A stretch of DNA of 64,000 bases from Candidatus Neomarinimicrobiota bacterium (GCA_018651745.1 JABIDL010000011.1:32616-96615), one strand, 5' to 3'; positions 18,836 to 27,643 are shown, numbered from the stretch's first letter. Made by a program: numbers and translations. The notes: a model not told the origin generated them from the letters alone.

Positions 18836-18862
18836 CAGAGTTTAGAAAAAAAAGATAAAATT

Positions 18863-19702
18863 CTACCAATCCTCATCGTCACTTTCTTCTTCAAAATATT
18901 CTGCTTGTTCATCTAGCCAAGCTTGATATCCGGCTTTATCGTGAACCGTTAAATATCCTTTCATGCGGTAATGACCAAGTCCGCAGAGTTGAGCGCAGGC
19001 GATTTGGAAACCTTTTTCAACTTCAGGTAGTGTGTCCCGAGTGGTTCCATTGAGAGATTCAATAAATTCTTTAGAGGTCATCGATGCTTCAAACCACACA
19101 GGAATACTCATTCCCGGTACCGCATCTTGTTTTACTCTGAATTCAGGAAGAAAAAAGCTATGAATCACGTCCTTAGATGAAAGATCAATACGAATAGGTT
19201 TATTAACGGGGATATGAAGTTGATTCACCATCACAAAATCATCAGCAGCGTTGGGATCTTCTCTATCAATCCCAATTGGGTTTTCTGCTTCGTCAACTAA
19301 TGTGATATCCCGATTCCCAAATTTTCCATCTTCTCCAGGATAATGGATATTCCAAGCAAACTGCTGAGCGATTACTCTTATTTCTTCTGCGCCTGATGCG
19401 CTATTAGGAACATCATTTACACGAGTTGCCCAAATTGGGATTGCGAATCCAATTAAAATAACAAATTCAATAACTGCTACAGCCACTTCCAACCCAGAAG
19501 AAAGATGGCTTTGCACACCTGTATAATCAGCTTTGGGATTTCTTGATTTTCTAAATCGAATTAAGGTATAGATAAAGAAGAGCCCCCACCCTACAAACAG
19601 AAATAGCATAAGCCAGTGAAATAAAACCATAACTTCATCTATTGATCCCCCATGAGATGATGCATTTATGGGTAATCCATATTTTCTTAAAAGATCTAAC
19701 AC
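18863..19702 (-). CDS. coxB: Cytochrome c oxidase subunit II (operon 1)
   Basis: A 279-residue subunit carrying the CuA electron-entry site. Two N-terminal membrane helices (about 25-47 and 72-92) are followed by a periplasmic cupredoxin domain. The CuA ligands are VIHSFFLPEF near 166 and CAQLCGLGHYRMKG near 235-248 (C-x3-C-x3-H-x2-M). No cytochrome c domain is fused, so an external donor is required. The C-terminus is an acidic tail that ends in DEDW; the same last 15 nt (from GATGAGG to the stop) end the octaheme cytochrome gene at 39142. The subunit II gene comes late in this operon, after I, III and IV. Confidence 0.95.
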   Translation of the reverse strand: MLDLLRKYGLPINASSHGGSIDEVMVLFHWLMLFLFVGWGLFFIYTLIRFRKSRNPKADYTGVQSHLSSGLEVAVAVIEFVILIGFAIPIWATRVNDVPNSASGAEEIRVIAQQFAWNIHYPGEDGKFGNRDITLVDEAENPIGIDREDPNAADDFVMVNQLHIPVNKPIRIDLSSKDVIHSFFLPEFRVKQDAVPGMSIPVWFEASMTSKEFIESLNGTTRDTLPEVEKGFQIACAQLCGLGHYRMKGYLTVHDKAGYQAWLDEQAEYFEEESDDEDW

Positions 19703-19714
19703 AAGTTTTCCCTC

Positions 19715-19948
19715 CTAAATATCTTTCTTTTGTGCTTTGAATTTCTTTGCCCTGTTTTTCAATCGAATCATAACAGTAGCAACACTTCCAAGCATTGTTC
19801 CAGTAACGCCCAGCAATGTCATAATTGCCCAGTTCATTCCAATAGTCGCGGGGTCATCAGACGCGCCATAACAGGTTGCACATGCAAATGTAATATGTGG
19901 GAATAAAAAAAGGCCGGTTATTATCATTAATCGAAGCATATCAACCAA
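19715..19948 (-). CDS. Small oxidase-associated membrane protein with Cys-x-x-Cys
   Basis: A 77-residue protein: signal-like hydrophobic segment (5-20), then FACATCYGASDDP with Cys23 and Cys26, then a membrane helix (about 38-60) and a basic cytoplasmic tail. From memory it resembles small conserved proteins with a C-x-x-C-x-G motif found near cytochrome oxidase genes in several phyla; no function has been assigned. The Cys pair would lie on the periplasmic side, where it could bind copper or heme or undergo thiol exchange. A shorter analogue is in the second oxidase operon at 23397-23576. Confidence 0.7.
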   Translation of the reverse strand: MVDMLRLMIITGLFLFPHITFACATCYGASDDPATIGMNWAIMTLLGVTGTMLGSVATVMIRLKNRAKKFKAQKKDI

Positions 19949-19949
19949 A

Positions 19950-20147
19950 TTAAATGGTTTTGAATTTCTTAATCATTTTTTGAAGATAAATGATAAGCCC
20001 AGAGCCACTTATTAATCCAAGAACTCCAAAAACTGTAGAAAAACTCACATAATTTGACAGATTCTGAAGTTGCCAAAATCCATATCCTAGGGTAACTACA
20101 ATTGAAATAGAAATAAAAAATATGTGAAACGATTTTAAACTTAGCAT
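19950..20147 (-). CDS. Small two-helix membrane protein in oxidase operon
   Basis: A 65-residue hydrophobic protein with two predicted helices (about 8-26 and 36-56) and a basic C-terminus (QKMIKKFKT). It sits 1 nt before the Cys-x-x-Cys protein and 2 nt after the subunit IV gene, so it is firmly embedded in the oxidase operon. I do not recognise the family. A structural or assembly subunit is plausible by position only. Confidence 0.55.
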   Translation of the reverse strand: MLSLKSFHIFFISISIVVTLGYGFWQLQNLSNYVSFSTVFGVLGLISGSGLIIYLQKMIKKFKTI

Positions 20148-20149
20148 CT

Positions 20150-20455
20150 TTAAATCACCGCTTGATCTGTAAAAGCTATATAAGGCAAAAACATAATTGT
20201 AATTAAAAAGAAGAATGTCAATCCTAAAACTGCTAAGACCGTTGTTCTTTCAGAAAACAAATGCATAAAATACCCTGCTACAAGCGTTCCTTTAACGGTA
20301 GCAATGATAATGGCGAGAAAAAAGGATTCTCCCGAACTTAAATCAAGATAAGATGCCGCAACGGTTACAACTGTTAAAACAGCTAAAGCTGCAAAAACAC
20401 CTATATAAATTTTGACACTTTTTTTTATGTCTTCTGTACTATGTCCACTCATCAT
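20150..20455 (-). CDS. Cytochrome c oxidase subunit IV (prokaryotic type)
   Basis: A 101-residue protein with three membrane helices, matching the bacterial COX4 (CoxD/CtaF) family of small accessory subunits. The second helix contains FFLAIIIATVKGTLVAGYFMHL, where the VKxxLVxxYFMH pattern is typical. An additional Met-Ser start lies one residue downstream. It follows subunit III by 6 nt. The role is stabilisation or assembly of the oxidase core. Confidence 0.88.
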   Translation of the reverse strand: MMSGHSTEDIKKSVKIYIGVFAALAVLTVVTVAASYLDLSSGESFFLAIIIATVKGTLVAGYFMHLFSERTTVLAVLGLTFFFLITIMFLPYIAFTDQAVI

Positions 20456-20461
20456 TATCTC

Positions 20462-21058
20462 CTAAAGTAAGTAAAGTACCGGGAAAAGAAAAATCCAGAC
20501 TAAATCAACAAAATGCCAATATAGTCCGACAATTTCAATTCTATTAGTAAATCGTTCTGACTCAGTTCTTATCATTTTAGACCCGGGAAATAAAAAATAG
20601 AAAATGACAATCATCCCTCCAATTATATGAAGCATATGAAGTCCAGTTAAGGTGAAATAAATAGCAAAAAAGGTGGATGTTTCAGGGAAAATTCCATGAT
20701 GAAATTTCGCAGTATATTCAAAATACTTTACAACTAAAAACACTCCTGCTAATAACAGTGTGGTTCCTAGGTAGATTTTGAATTTCTTCTGTTCATCCAA
20801 TTTTAGTGAAACCCACGACATGATCATGGTTACACTGGATGAAATCAAAACTAAGGTGTTAAACGTAGCTAATGGGATATTTAATTCGCTAGATCCACTA
20901 ATAAATGCGCCAGTCACATCTCCCATTCTCAGAAAAACATAGGCAGAAAACAAGCCACCAAATAACATGACTTCCGAGGCCAAAAAAAGCCAAATACCCA
21001 GTTTGGCATTAAACATGCCAGTATCTTGTCTTTCTTCTACATTATATGGAATCTCCAT
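20462..21058 (-). CDS. coxC: Cytochrome c oxidase subunit III (operon 1)
   Basis: A 198-residue membrane protein of the COX3 family with five helices, the short form lacking the first two helices of mitochondrial subunit III. LGIWLFLASEVMLFGGLFSA (about 21-40) and YWHFVDLVWIFLFPVLYL at the C-terminus are hallmark sequences, with the conserved Glu of the second motif (ASEVM). It follows coxA by 12 nt. Confidence 0.93.
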   Translation of the reverse strand: MEIPYNVEERQDTGMFNAKLGIWLFLASEVMLFGGLFSAYVFLRMGDVTGAFISGSSELNIPLATFNTLVLISSSVTMIMSWVSLKLDEQKKFKIYLGTTLLLAGVFLVVKYFEYTAKFHHGIFPETSTFFAIYFTLTGLHMLHIIGGMIVIFYFLFPGSKMIRTESERFTNRIEIVGLYWHFVDLVWIFLFPVLYLL

Positions 21059-21070
21059 TAAAATCCTTTC

Positions 21071-22792
21071 TTACGCTTCAGATTGTGGGGTAAAATCTTT
21101 ATCAGCCCCCGGGACACTATACTCATAAGGTCCACGATGAACTTCTGGAATAACTTCAAAATTTCGATGAGGCAACGGAGGTGAAGGTGCATCTGTCCAT
21201 TCCAAAGTTGTGGCTTCCCAGTGATTACTTTCTGCTTTCTCGCCCGACTTCATACTTTTGATTAAATTATAGATAAACGGGATTTGTGCTAAGCCCAATA
21301 ACCATGCGGATGCTGACATTACTTCATTTAGCCAAAGAGTGTCGGTTGCGTGTGCGTAGGTAACGCCGCCATCCCACAATCTCCGTGAAATTCCAGCCAA
21401 TCCTTGAACAAACATTGGCATAAATATACCATTAATAAATAGCATTGAAAGCCAAAAGTGAATTTTCCCCAACGTTTCATTCAATAGTTTACCAGTCATT
21501 TTTGGAAACCAGTAATATACGCCTGCAAATAGCGCAAAGATGGTTCCAGGTGCAACAACATAATGAAAATGACCAATTACATAATAAGTATCATGAAGAT
21601 GAATGTCCGAAGCTGCAATTCCTAAAGGTAACCCCGTTAGCCCACCAATACCAAACATTGGAAGGAAACCCAATGCGAAAAGCATGGCCGAATTATATCG
21701 AATGGATGCCCCCCAAAGAGAAATAAACATCGCGGTTAAAATAACTACCGAAGGAACAGAAATGATCATTGTTGTGGTTTGAAAAAAAGCACTAATGGTA
21801 GCACCCATTCCTGTCATGAACATATGATGCGCCCAAACAATAAAGGACATGAATCCTAAAAAGACTGAAGCATAAACAATTGATCTATATCCCCAAAGTG
21901 GTTTCCTTGTGTTATTTGCTAATACCTCTGCGACAATTCCCATTGCGGGCAGAATAAGTACATATACTTCTGGGTGGGCAAGAAACCAAAACATATGCTG
22001 CCATAATAATGGACTACCGCCACCACGATCAACCAATACTTCGCCGGAAACAACCAAACCCGATGGTAGAAAAAAGCTTGTATCCAAAAGGCGATCCATT
22101 AATTGAAGTACGCCGGCTGCTTCTAAAGGTGGGAAAGCCAAAAGCAAAAGAAATCCTGTTACAAACTGGGCCCATACAAAGAATGGCAATCTCATCCATG
22201 TAAGGCCTTTGGCCCGCAGTTGAACAATAGTTGTTATTGTATTTACAGAACCCAACAGAGATGATGTAATCAGTAGAACCATTCCAAAAAGCCAAACTGT
22301 TTGGCCTGTGGTGGCAATAACAGCCAATGGCGGGTAGGACGTCCAACCAGAATTTGCTGCACCACCGGGGACAAAGAAACCAACCATCATCACAACCCCA
22401 CCTGCGAAATAACACCAAAAACTTGTCATATTTAATTTGGGAAAAGCCATATCCGGTGCCCCAATTTGAAGGGGAACAAAATAGTTGCCAAATGCGCCTA
22501 CTGCGAGTGGGACAACACCTAAAAATATCATGATAGTACCATGCATGGCACCTAATGAATTATACATTTCAGGCAGGATAATTCCGTTATCACCAAAAAG
22601 CCACCCGAACCAAGGTATGGGTTGTTCTGGATATGCCAACTGCCATCTCATCATCATCATGAGACAAAATCCAAAAAACAAAAAAATCAATGCTGTAATG
22701 CCGTATTGCAGACCGATAACTTTATGGTCTATAGAGAAAATATATTTTCTCCAAAATGACTCTTCGTGAGTCGTATCTGAATGTCCGCTCAT
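21071..22792 (-). CDS. coxA: Cytochrome c oxidase subunit I (operon 1)
   Basis: A 573-residue heme-copper oxidase catalytic subunit with twelve core helices. Low-spin heme ligand His is in MHGTIMIF, CuB ligands in AHPEVYVLILP and WAHHMFMTGMG, and the high-spin/low-spin pair in VIGHFHYVVAPG. The Glu in HPEV marks the A1 type with a D-channel proton path. It reduces O2 to water and pumps protons. AAAAGGAATTTT before ATG 22792 is a strong ribosome-binding site. It is the first gene of a ten-gene operon running to 15244. Confidence 0.96.
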   Translation of the reverse strand: MSGHSDTTHEESFWRKYIFSIDHKVIGLQYGITALIFLFFGFCLMMMMRWQLAYPEQPIPWFGWLFGDNGIILPEMYNSLGAMHGTIMIFLGVVPLAVGAFGNYFVPLQIGAPDMAFPKLNMTSFWCYFAGGVVMMVGFFVPGGAANSGWTSYPPLAVIATTGQTVWLFGMVLLITSSLLGSVNTITTIVQLRAKGLTWMRLPFFVWAQFVTGFLLLLAFPPLEAAGVLQLMDRLLDTSFFLPSGLVVSGEVLVDRGGGSPLLWQHMFWFLAHPEVYVLILPAMGIVAEVLANNTRKPLWGYRSIVYASVFLGFMSFIVWAHHMFMTGMGATISAFFQTTTMIISVPSVVILTAMFISLWGASIRYNSAMLFALGFLPMFGIGGLTGLPLGIAASDIHLHDTYYVIGHFHYVVAPGTIFALFAGVYYWFPKMTGKLLNETLGKIHFWLSMLFINGIFMPMFVQGLAGISRRLWDGGVTYAHATDTLWLNEVMSASAWLLGLAQIPFIYNLIKSMKSGEKAESNHWEATTLEWTDAPSPPLPHRNFEVIPEVHRGPYEYSVPGADKDFTPQSEA

Positions 22793-22855
22793 AAAATTCC
22801 TTTTAGCTTAGTCTTTTTTCGGATATGTTGAATAAAATCGTTAAAAACGAGATAA

Positions 22856-22888
22856 CAAATATAAATCAGTAAAATTGGTTCCTACAAA
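22856..22888 (-). promoter_or_regulatory. Probable promoter of the first oxidase operon (TTTG/TAnnTTTG type)
   Basis: On the minus strand TTTG (22885-22888) is followed after 21 nt by TATATTTG (22856-22863), an exact match to the TAnnTTTG element of Bacteroidetes promoters. The start codon of coxA is about 64 nt downstream, with an AT-rich leader. The gap 22793-22919 otherwise holds no gene. Confidence 0.5.
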
Positions 22889-22919
22889 CGGTTATTATAT
22901 ATTCGTGGCTTCCCCTAAA

Positions 22920-23372
22920 TCATCCATTCATTAATTTACGTTTTTTAATTACATTTTTCGCTAAAACATCGAGTGGCTCAGATGACATTAATTCTCGAAG
23001 TTTACTACGAATTGGTTTCCACTGATCATGGAGAGGGCACGGAGCATCATCTGTGCAAAGATCCAAACCAACAATACACTGTTCTTTTTCAGGAGGAAGT
23101 CCATCAATTGCATAAACGATATCATTCAAGAAAATCTTTTTGGGATCTTTTGCCAGTAATACACCTCCAGTTCTACCACGAACTGCTTTTATTAATCTCT
23201 GCTTCACCAATGTTTGCATGATTTTCGCTAAAAAATGGTATGGGATATTATACTCTGCAGCAATTTTTCGAATCATAACCGGTTTCTCGGGTTTTGTTTC
23301 CGCAAGATAAATCATTGCTTGAATCGCGTACTCTGCTGATTTAGAATAAAGCATAGTGTTGTATTTTACCAT
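22920..23372 (-). CDS. Rrf2-family transcription regulator with three cysteines
   Basis: A 150-residue winged-helix regulator. Residues 7-75 hold the Rrf2 DNA-binding region (YSKSAEYAIQAMIYLA, then RGRTGGVLLAKDP). C99, C106 and C112 (spacing C-x6-C-x5-C) are placed like the iron-sulfur ligands of IscR and NsrR, so it may sense Fe-S status, O2 or NO. ATG 23372 has AAGGATTG upstream; a second ATG six codons later is possible. It lies at the end of the second oxidase gene set and just upstream of the promoter of the first, so control of either is an attractive inference. Confidence 0.9.
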   Translation of the reverse strand: MVKYNTMLYSKSAEYAIQAMIYLAETKPEKPVMIRKIAAEYNIPYHFLAKIMQTLVKQRLIKAVRGRTGGVLLAKDPKKIFLNDIVYAIDGLPPEKEQCIVGLDLCTDDAPCPLHDQWKPIRSKLRELMSSEPLDVLAKNVIKKRKLMNG

Positions 23373-23396
23373 AATTATTTCAATCCTTCAATAAAC

Positions 23397-23576
23397 TTAT
23401 TTTTGCCTTTTCACATACATAATGAAAAACCCTGATATAATAAACGGGCTAATAATAATACCTAACAAGGGAATATATGCTGAAATTGAACTTCCTATCG
23501 TATCACCAGCTGCGCAATAAGGGCAGGACAATACCTTCTCAAAAAATAATAGAAATCCGAATGATTTTACATTCAT
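23397..23576 (-). CDS. Small membrane protein with CPYC motif (59 aa)
   Basis: A short gene found by direct translation: ATG at 23574-23576, TAA at 23397-23399, 59 codons. The product begins MNVKSFGFLLFFEKVLSCPY, has the pair Cys18-Pro-Tyr-Cys21, then one long hydrophobic stretch (about 32-55) and a basic end (VKRQK). It lies 3 nt after the subunit IV gene and 24 nt before the Rrf2 gene, on the same strand. The layout (hydrophobic start, C-x-x-C, membrane helix, Lys/Arg tail) parallels the 77-residue protein at 19715 in the other oxidase operon. Function unknown. Confidence 0.62.
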   Translation of the reverse strand: MNVKSFGFLLFFEKVLSCPYCAAGDTIGSSISAYIPLLGIIISPFIISGFFIMYVKRQK

Positions 23577-23579
23577 GAT

Positions 23580-23864
23580 TTACATTGTCCAGGAATAAGC
23601 CAAATCATACATCACTCCCCAAAGGAAATACAACGCAAGTGGAATTGGAAGCGCTATGAGACGACGCAATGTTTTGGTTTCATATCTCAAATGCATATAT
23701 ACTAATGCAACCAGCATAATTTTTGTAACAGTGATTGAGAGTAATAACGCAATAAGCCCCATTCTCGGCAATCCTAACCCAATTACCCAAACTTCAATCA
23801 CTGTCAAAATAGCCAGTCCGATGGCATTCCATAAATAGGTTTTTTTATGATCTTCCATTGTCAC
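23580..23864 (-). CDS. Cytochrome c oxidase subunit IV (operon 2)
   Basis: A 94-residue three-helix protein of the prokaryotic COX4 family. The middle helix ITVTKIMLVALVYMHLRYET (about 44-63) carries the typical K-x2-L-x3-Y-M-H pattern. It follows the subunit III gene by 4 nt. The ATG two codons further in (MEDHKK) is an equally possible start. Confidence 0.85.
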   Translation of the reverse strand: MTMEDHKKTYLWNAIGLAILTVIEVWVIGLGLPRMGLIALLLSITVTKIMLVALVYMHLRYETKTLRRLIALPIPLALYFLWGVMYDLAYSWTM

Positions 23865-23868
23865 TCCT

Positions 23869-24501
23869 TTAAATGAGGTAAATTATTGTGAATACAAGAA
23901 TCCAAACGAGATCTATAAAATGCCAAAACAATCCGGCAATCTCAACACGGTCATAATTATCAGCAGAAAACTTTTGTTTTAATGCCATTGATAGAATAAC
24001 AGATAAATAAATTACTCCAGATAAAACATGAAGACCATGAAACATGGTTGTTACATAAAATACAGATCCATAAATGCCTGTAGTTGGCAAAAATTGATCT
24101 CCAGGAATCCCGACTGCCGCTAAGAGATTTCCTAAATGTTCACCACCCATAATAAAATGGGAATATTCCCAAACTTGAATACCAAGAAACATGACACCAC
24201 CTGCAATAGTAAAAGCTAAATATTTGATTAACCCATTTTGGTCATCTTTAAGAATAGAGTTCAATGCCATTACCATGGTAAAACTGCTGCAAATTAAAAG
24301 GAAAGTATTAAAAGCGGTCAGTGGTACGTTTAAAACAGACCCAGCGATAGGCCAAGTTTCTGTTGATATTCTTAAGCCGAGTCCGCCGATTATAATCGCT
24401 CCAAAGGTTAATCCATCCATTACGATAAATAACCACATCCCCAATTTTCCGGTGGTGGCTTTTCCAAAAAAAGATTTATTCATTGGTATTGCTTGATCCA
24501 T
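23869..24501 (-). CDS. Cytochrome c oxidase subunit III, second copy (operon 2)
   Basis: A 210-residue COX3-family protein with five helices. LGMWLFIVMDGLTFGAIIIG near the N-terminus and LFWHFIDLVWILVFTIIYLI at the C-terminus are family hallmarks. The frame is open further upstream to 24582, but ATG 24501 (MDQAIPMNKS) is preceded by AAAGGAATACA, a good ribosome-binding site, and the conserved region begins only after it. Relative to the usual motif, the Glu of helix 1 (ASEVM in the operon 1 copy) is replaced by Asp (VMDGL). Confidence 0.88.
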   Translation of the reverse strand: MDQAIPMNKSFFGKATTGKLGMWLFIVMDGLTFGAIIIGGLGLRISTETWPIAGSVLNVPLTAFNTFLLICSSFTMVMALNSILKDDQNGLIKYLAFTIAGGVMFLGIQVWEYSHFIMGGEHLGNLLAAVGIPGDQFLPTTGIYGSVFYVTTMFHGLHVLSGVIYLSVILSMALKQKFSADNYDRVEIAGLFWHFIDLVWILVFTIIYLI

Positions 24502-24511
24502 TGTATTCCTT

Positions 24512-25096
24512 TCATAATATGATGATAAAAAACACGAAGATAATACACCACAAAACAGTGAGGAAATGCCAAAACCATCCAATCATTTGATATCGAACGG
24601 ATTTCACTTGGCGGTTATTTTTAAGTTGATACCCTAACCAGCATAAAATTGATAAACCTACAATTAGATGAACCGCGTGGACAGCGCCAATCAAATAAAC
24701 CATTCCTGCAAGAACATTACCATTGCTTGTAAATCCTATGCCAACTAACATTAGCCATAATTTAATTTGGCCGAATAAGAATACAATTCCAAAGAAGGCG
24801 CTGGCGTACAAATAGTTGAAATTTGTCGTCCCATTTCTCACATTCCATCGGTTATAAGATGAATGAAACATTAAACTACTCAAAATCAAAAGAAGGGTGG
24901 TTACGCCGGCCACTATAATTGTGTCCCCATTTAGGTTAATGGTTGCCAATTCCTTAGCCACCATTGCAGAAAATGTTGCTAGAAAAGTAACAAAGAGCAT
25001 TATAATTCCACCCAAAGAAACAAGAACCCCCATTTTAGATGTGTCCATATCACATTCTATTCGAAGCGAATCAGCAGACTGTACTTGTGGACTCAT
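24512..25096 (-). CDS. Cytochrome c oxidase subunit III-like, first copy (operon 2)
   Basis: A 194-residue five-helix protein of the subunit III family. The C-terminal part (AVHAVHLIVGLSILCWLGYQ, then MIGWFWHFLTVLWCIIFVFF) is clear; the N-terminus is divergent and lacks the Glu motif. It overlaps coxA2 by 4 nt (ATGA) and lies 10 nt before the second subunit III gene. Two adjacent subunit III genes are known from oxidase operons of Bacteroidetes and relatives, and probably form two different positions in the complex. Confidence 0.82.
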   Translation of the reverse strand: MSPQVQSADSLRIECDMDTSKMGVLVSLGGIIMLFVTFLATFSAMVAKELATINLNGDTIIVAGVTTLLLILSSLMFHSSYNRWNVRNGTTNFNYLYASAFFGIVFLFGQIKLWLMLVGIGFTSNGNVLAGMVYLIGAVHAVHLIVGLSILCWLGYQLKNNRQVKSVRYQMIGWFWHFLTVLWCIIFVFFIIIL

Positions 25097-26805
25097 GATT
25101 CATTTCCAATTTTGACAGTTTGACAAACCCAATCTGCGTCTTTCACATTGGGATTACTGTACTCATGCGGACCGTTAACCACCTGAGGGGCTGTGCTAAA
25201 ATTTCCATGAGCAATGGGATAGTCCATTGTCCATTCTAATGTATTCGATTTCCATGGATTATTTTCTGCCACTTTTCCTTTTACCATTGAATGAATAAAA
25301 TTATATAAAAACAAGATTTGGAAAGCACCAAGTATAAATGCCGAAATTGTTATAAAAATATTGATATCTGCCAATGGCTTTAGGAATTCAAATTCACCCG
25401 GATTATATAATCTACGGTGCTGACCCGCATACCCAGTAGCCATCATGTTAAAGAAGACTAGATTAATCGATATAAATGTTCCCCAGAAATGAATTTTACT
25501 TAGAAGAGGGTTCAGCATTCGACCAAACATCCTTGGATACCAGTAAGCAATTGCAGCATATCCACCAAATAATACAGATGCAGCCATGGTGTAATGGAAG
25601 TGACCCACAACAAACATGGTATCGTGAAGATAAATATCAGCTGTAACTGTCGCATTATAAAGTCCTGTAAGCCCACCTATAGCAAATACCCAAATCACGG
25701 CCATAGTATGCAACATCGGGGGGTCAAAATGAAGGGACCCACGCCAAAGTGTTGCTAACCAGTTGAAAAAGAAAATAGAGGATGGAATGCTAATTAGAAG
25801 CGTTAGAAACATAAAAGTTTTCCCCAACAAAGGACTCATCCCCGTGGTGTACATATGATGCCCCCAAACGACTGAACTTAGGACCACGATCGTACTCATA
25901 CATATAACTGTAATTTTAGCACCAAATGCCGGTTTCCTTGAAAAAACCGAGAGTAATTCAGATACAATCCCCCATACGGGCAAAATCAAGATATACACTT
26001 CTGGATGTCCAAAAATCCAGAATACATGCTGGAATAATAAAGGATCACCGCCGCCGCCTGCGGCTAAACGCCCTGCCAAAAAGAATTGAGTTCCCAGTAA
26101 TTGGTCAGTCAATAACATAATCAATCCAGCAGCAATGACCGGGACAAAAATGACATTTAAAATGGATGCAAGCCACAATCCCCACACAGACAGGGGCATG
26201 CGAAAATAGGTCATTCCCGGTGCTCGGAGCCTGATGACTGTAATGACATAATTAATGGCACCCATCATTGTGGCCACACCCATGAGTGTAATGGACAACG
26301 TCCAGAAAGCCTGACCCAAACCAGGTATCCCCCCTGCCGGTAAACTCAGGGGTGGATAGGAAGTCCAACCACCCGAAGCTACACCCAACGGTAAAAAATA
26401 TGAAACCAATAACACCACTCCCGAAAGAAAGAATGTCCAAAATGAGAGCATATTCAATGTTGGGAAAGCCATATCCTTGGCACCAATCTGAAGCGGAATC
26501 ACAAAATTCCCGAAAGCACCGATTAATAATGGCGTTATTGCCCAGAATATCATAATGGTACCATGCATAGTAAATAATTGATTATAAACATCAGGAGTGA
26601 TCATTCCCGCTTCTCCATTCACTATAGATCCAAATAGCCACCATGGAACCGGCTGCTCCGGGTATGCCAACTGCCACCGGATAAGCATGGCCTGGAATCC
26701 ACCGAAAAGTAGAAAAAATATTCCGAGAAATAAAAATTGTTTACCAATCGTTTTATGATCGGTCGAAAAAATATGGGTACTCATAATCGATTTTGAACTG
26801 CTCAT
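25093..26805 (-). CDS. Cytochrome c oxidase subunit I (operon 2)
   Basis: A 570-residue heme-copper oxidase catalytic subunit. Key ligands: MHGTIMIFWA (low-spin heme), FGHPEVYILILP and WGHHMYTTGMSP (CuB, with the A1-type Glu) and VVGHFHYTMAAS (heme pair). The frame extends to 26832, but ATG 26805 is preceded by GGAAGGAATTAAA and overlaps the coxB2 stop as ATGA, so I take it as the start. It is a paralogue of the subunit at 21071 with clear divergence, suggesting different oxygen affinity or donor specificity. Confidence 0.95.
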   Translation of the reverse strand: MSSSKSIMSTHIFSTDHKTIGKQFLFLGIFFLLFGGFQAMLIRWQLAYPEQPVPWWLFGSIVNGEAGMITPDVYNQLFTMHGTIMIFWAITPLLIGAFGNFVIPLQIGAKDMAFPTLNMLSFWTFFLSGVVLLVSYFLPLGVASGGWTSYPPLSLPAGGIPGLGQAFWTLSITLMGVATMMGAINYVITVIRLRAPGMTYFRMPLSVWGLWLASILNVIFVPVIAAGLIMLLTDQLLGTQFFLAGRLAAGGGGDPLLFQHVFWIFGHPEVYILILPVWGIVSELLSVFSRKPAFGAKITVICMSTIVVLSSVVWGHHMYTTGMSPLLGKTFMFLTLLISIPSSIFFFNWLATLWRGSLHFDPPMLHTMAVIWVFAIGGLTGLYNATVTADIYLHDTMFVVGHFHYTMAASVLFGGYAAIAYWYPRMFGRMLNPLLSKIHFWGTFISINLVFFNMMATGYAGQHRRLYNPGEFEFLKPLADINIFITISAFILGAFQILFLYNFIHSMVKGKVAENNPWKSNTLEWTMDYPIAHGNFSTAPQVVNGPHEYSNPNVKDADWVCQTVKIGNES

Positions 26806-27608
26806 TTTAATTCCTTCCATTGCCATCCCCATTTTGTTGGAACACCTTCATCCTCTTCCTCAAATCCCCAATCGTCGTCGTCGTCAGTCACTTCCGGTTC
26901 CTGAGCGACAATCCAATTATCAAATTCATCTTTTGACTCTACAGTAAGAAAACCCTTCATTTTAAAATGGCTATTCCCACATAATTCAGCACAGGCAAAT
27001 TCATAATCTCCTGTCTCTTTTGCCTGAAACCACATGGCCGTAACCATCCCCGGTGTTGCATCTTGCTTATACCTGAAATTGGGTAGATAAAACGAATGAA
27101 TGACATCGTAGGTAGTCAGTTGGACCACAATGGGCGTATTCACAGGAATATGTAAAATGTTTTGTGGAGGCACAATATCATCGTTTGTACCAAAAATATC
27201 ATCATCCCCAGGATAACGAATATTCCAAGCATACTGTTGTGGCATAATTTCTATCCTGACAACATCTTCTCCTTTGGGAAATTTCCAGAATGCTTCTTTT
27301 AAATCTTTAAATGCCATGGATTCAATCACCACATCGATTGAGAAAAATACTAAAAGACCCATAGCGACTGTCAAATAACGGTGTTTTTTAGTATTACCTA
27401 AATCATAAACTGCATGAGGGTGTTTACGTGCATTATAACGCCAAATAAAAAATATGAGTGACACAACCACAATACCAAAATAAAGCGTAATAACAAAATC
27501 TGTGTATTGGATGACATTATCGATTCTATACCCATTCAAAGAAATATCTTTAGGTGGATCCACTAACCATATTCCCCCTGTCATTGTTTTTATTATTTTT
27601 TTCATCAT
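26802..27608 (-). CDS. Cytochrome c oxidase subunit II (operon 2)
   Basis: A 268-residue CuA-bearing subunit. Two N-terminal membrane helices (about 32-52 and 76-94) precede the cupredoxin domain with VIHSFYLPNF near 167 and CAELCGNSHFKMKG near 207-220 as CuA ligands. The periplasmic C-terminus is strongly acidic (TDDDDDWGFEEEDEG) before a short basic/aromatic end, reminiscent of the acidic DEDW tail of the other coxB. No fused cytochrome c. First core subunit gene of the second oxidase set. Confidence 0.94.
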   Translation of the reverse strand: MMKKIIKTMTGGIWLVDPPKDISLNGYRIDNVIQYTDFVITLYFGIVVVSLIFFIWRYNARKHPHAVYDLGNTKKHRYLTVAMGLLVFFSIDVVIESMAFKDLKEAFWKFPKGEDVVRIEIMPQQYAWNIRYPGDDDIFGTNDDIVPPQNILHIPVNTPIVVQLTTYDVIHSFYLPNFRYKQDATPGMVTAMWFQAKETGDYEFACAELCGNSHFKMKGFLTVESKDEFDNWIVAQEPEVTDDDDDWGFEEEDEGVPTKWGWQWKELK

Positions 27609-27643
27609 TCTGTACTCCTTACAAACTTTAAATCAAATTAATT

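Noticed and set aside
22029-22418. 129-codon minus-strand frame inside coxA
   Set aside because: Alternate frame of a highly conserved oxidase gene.
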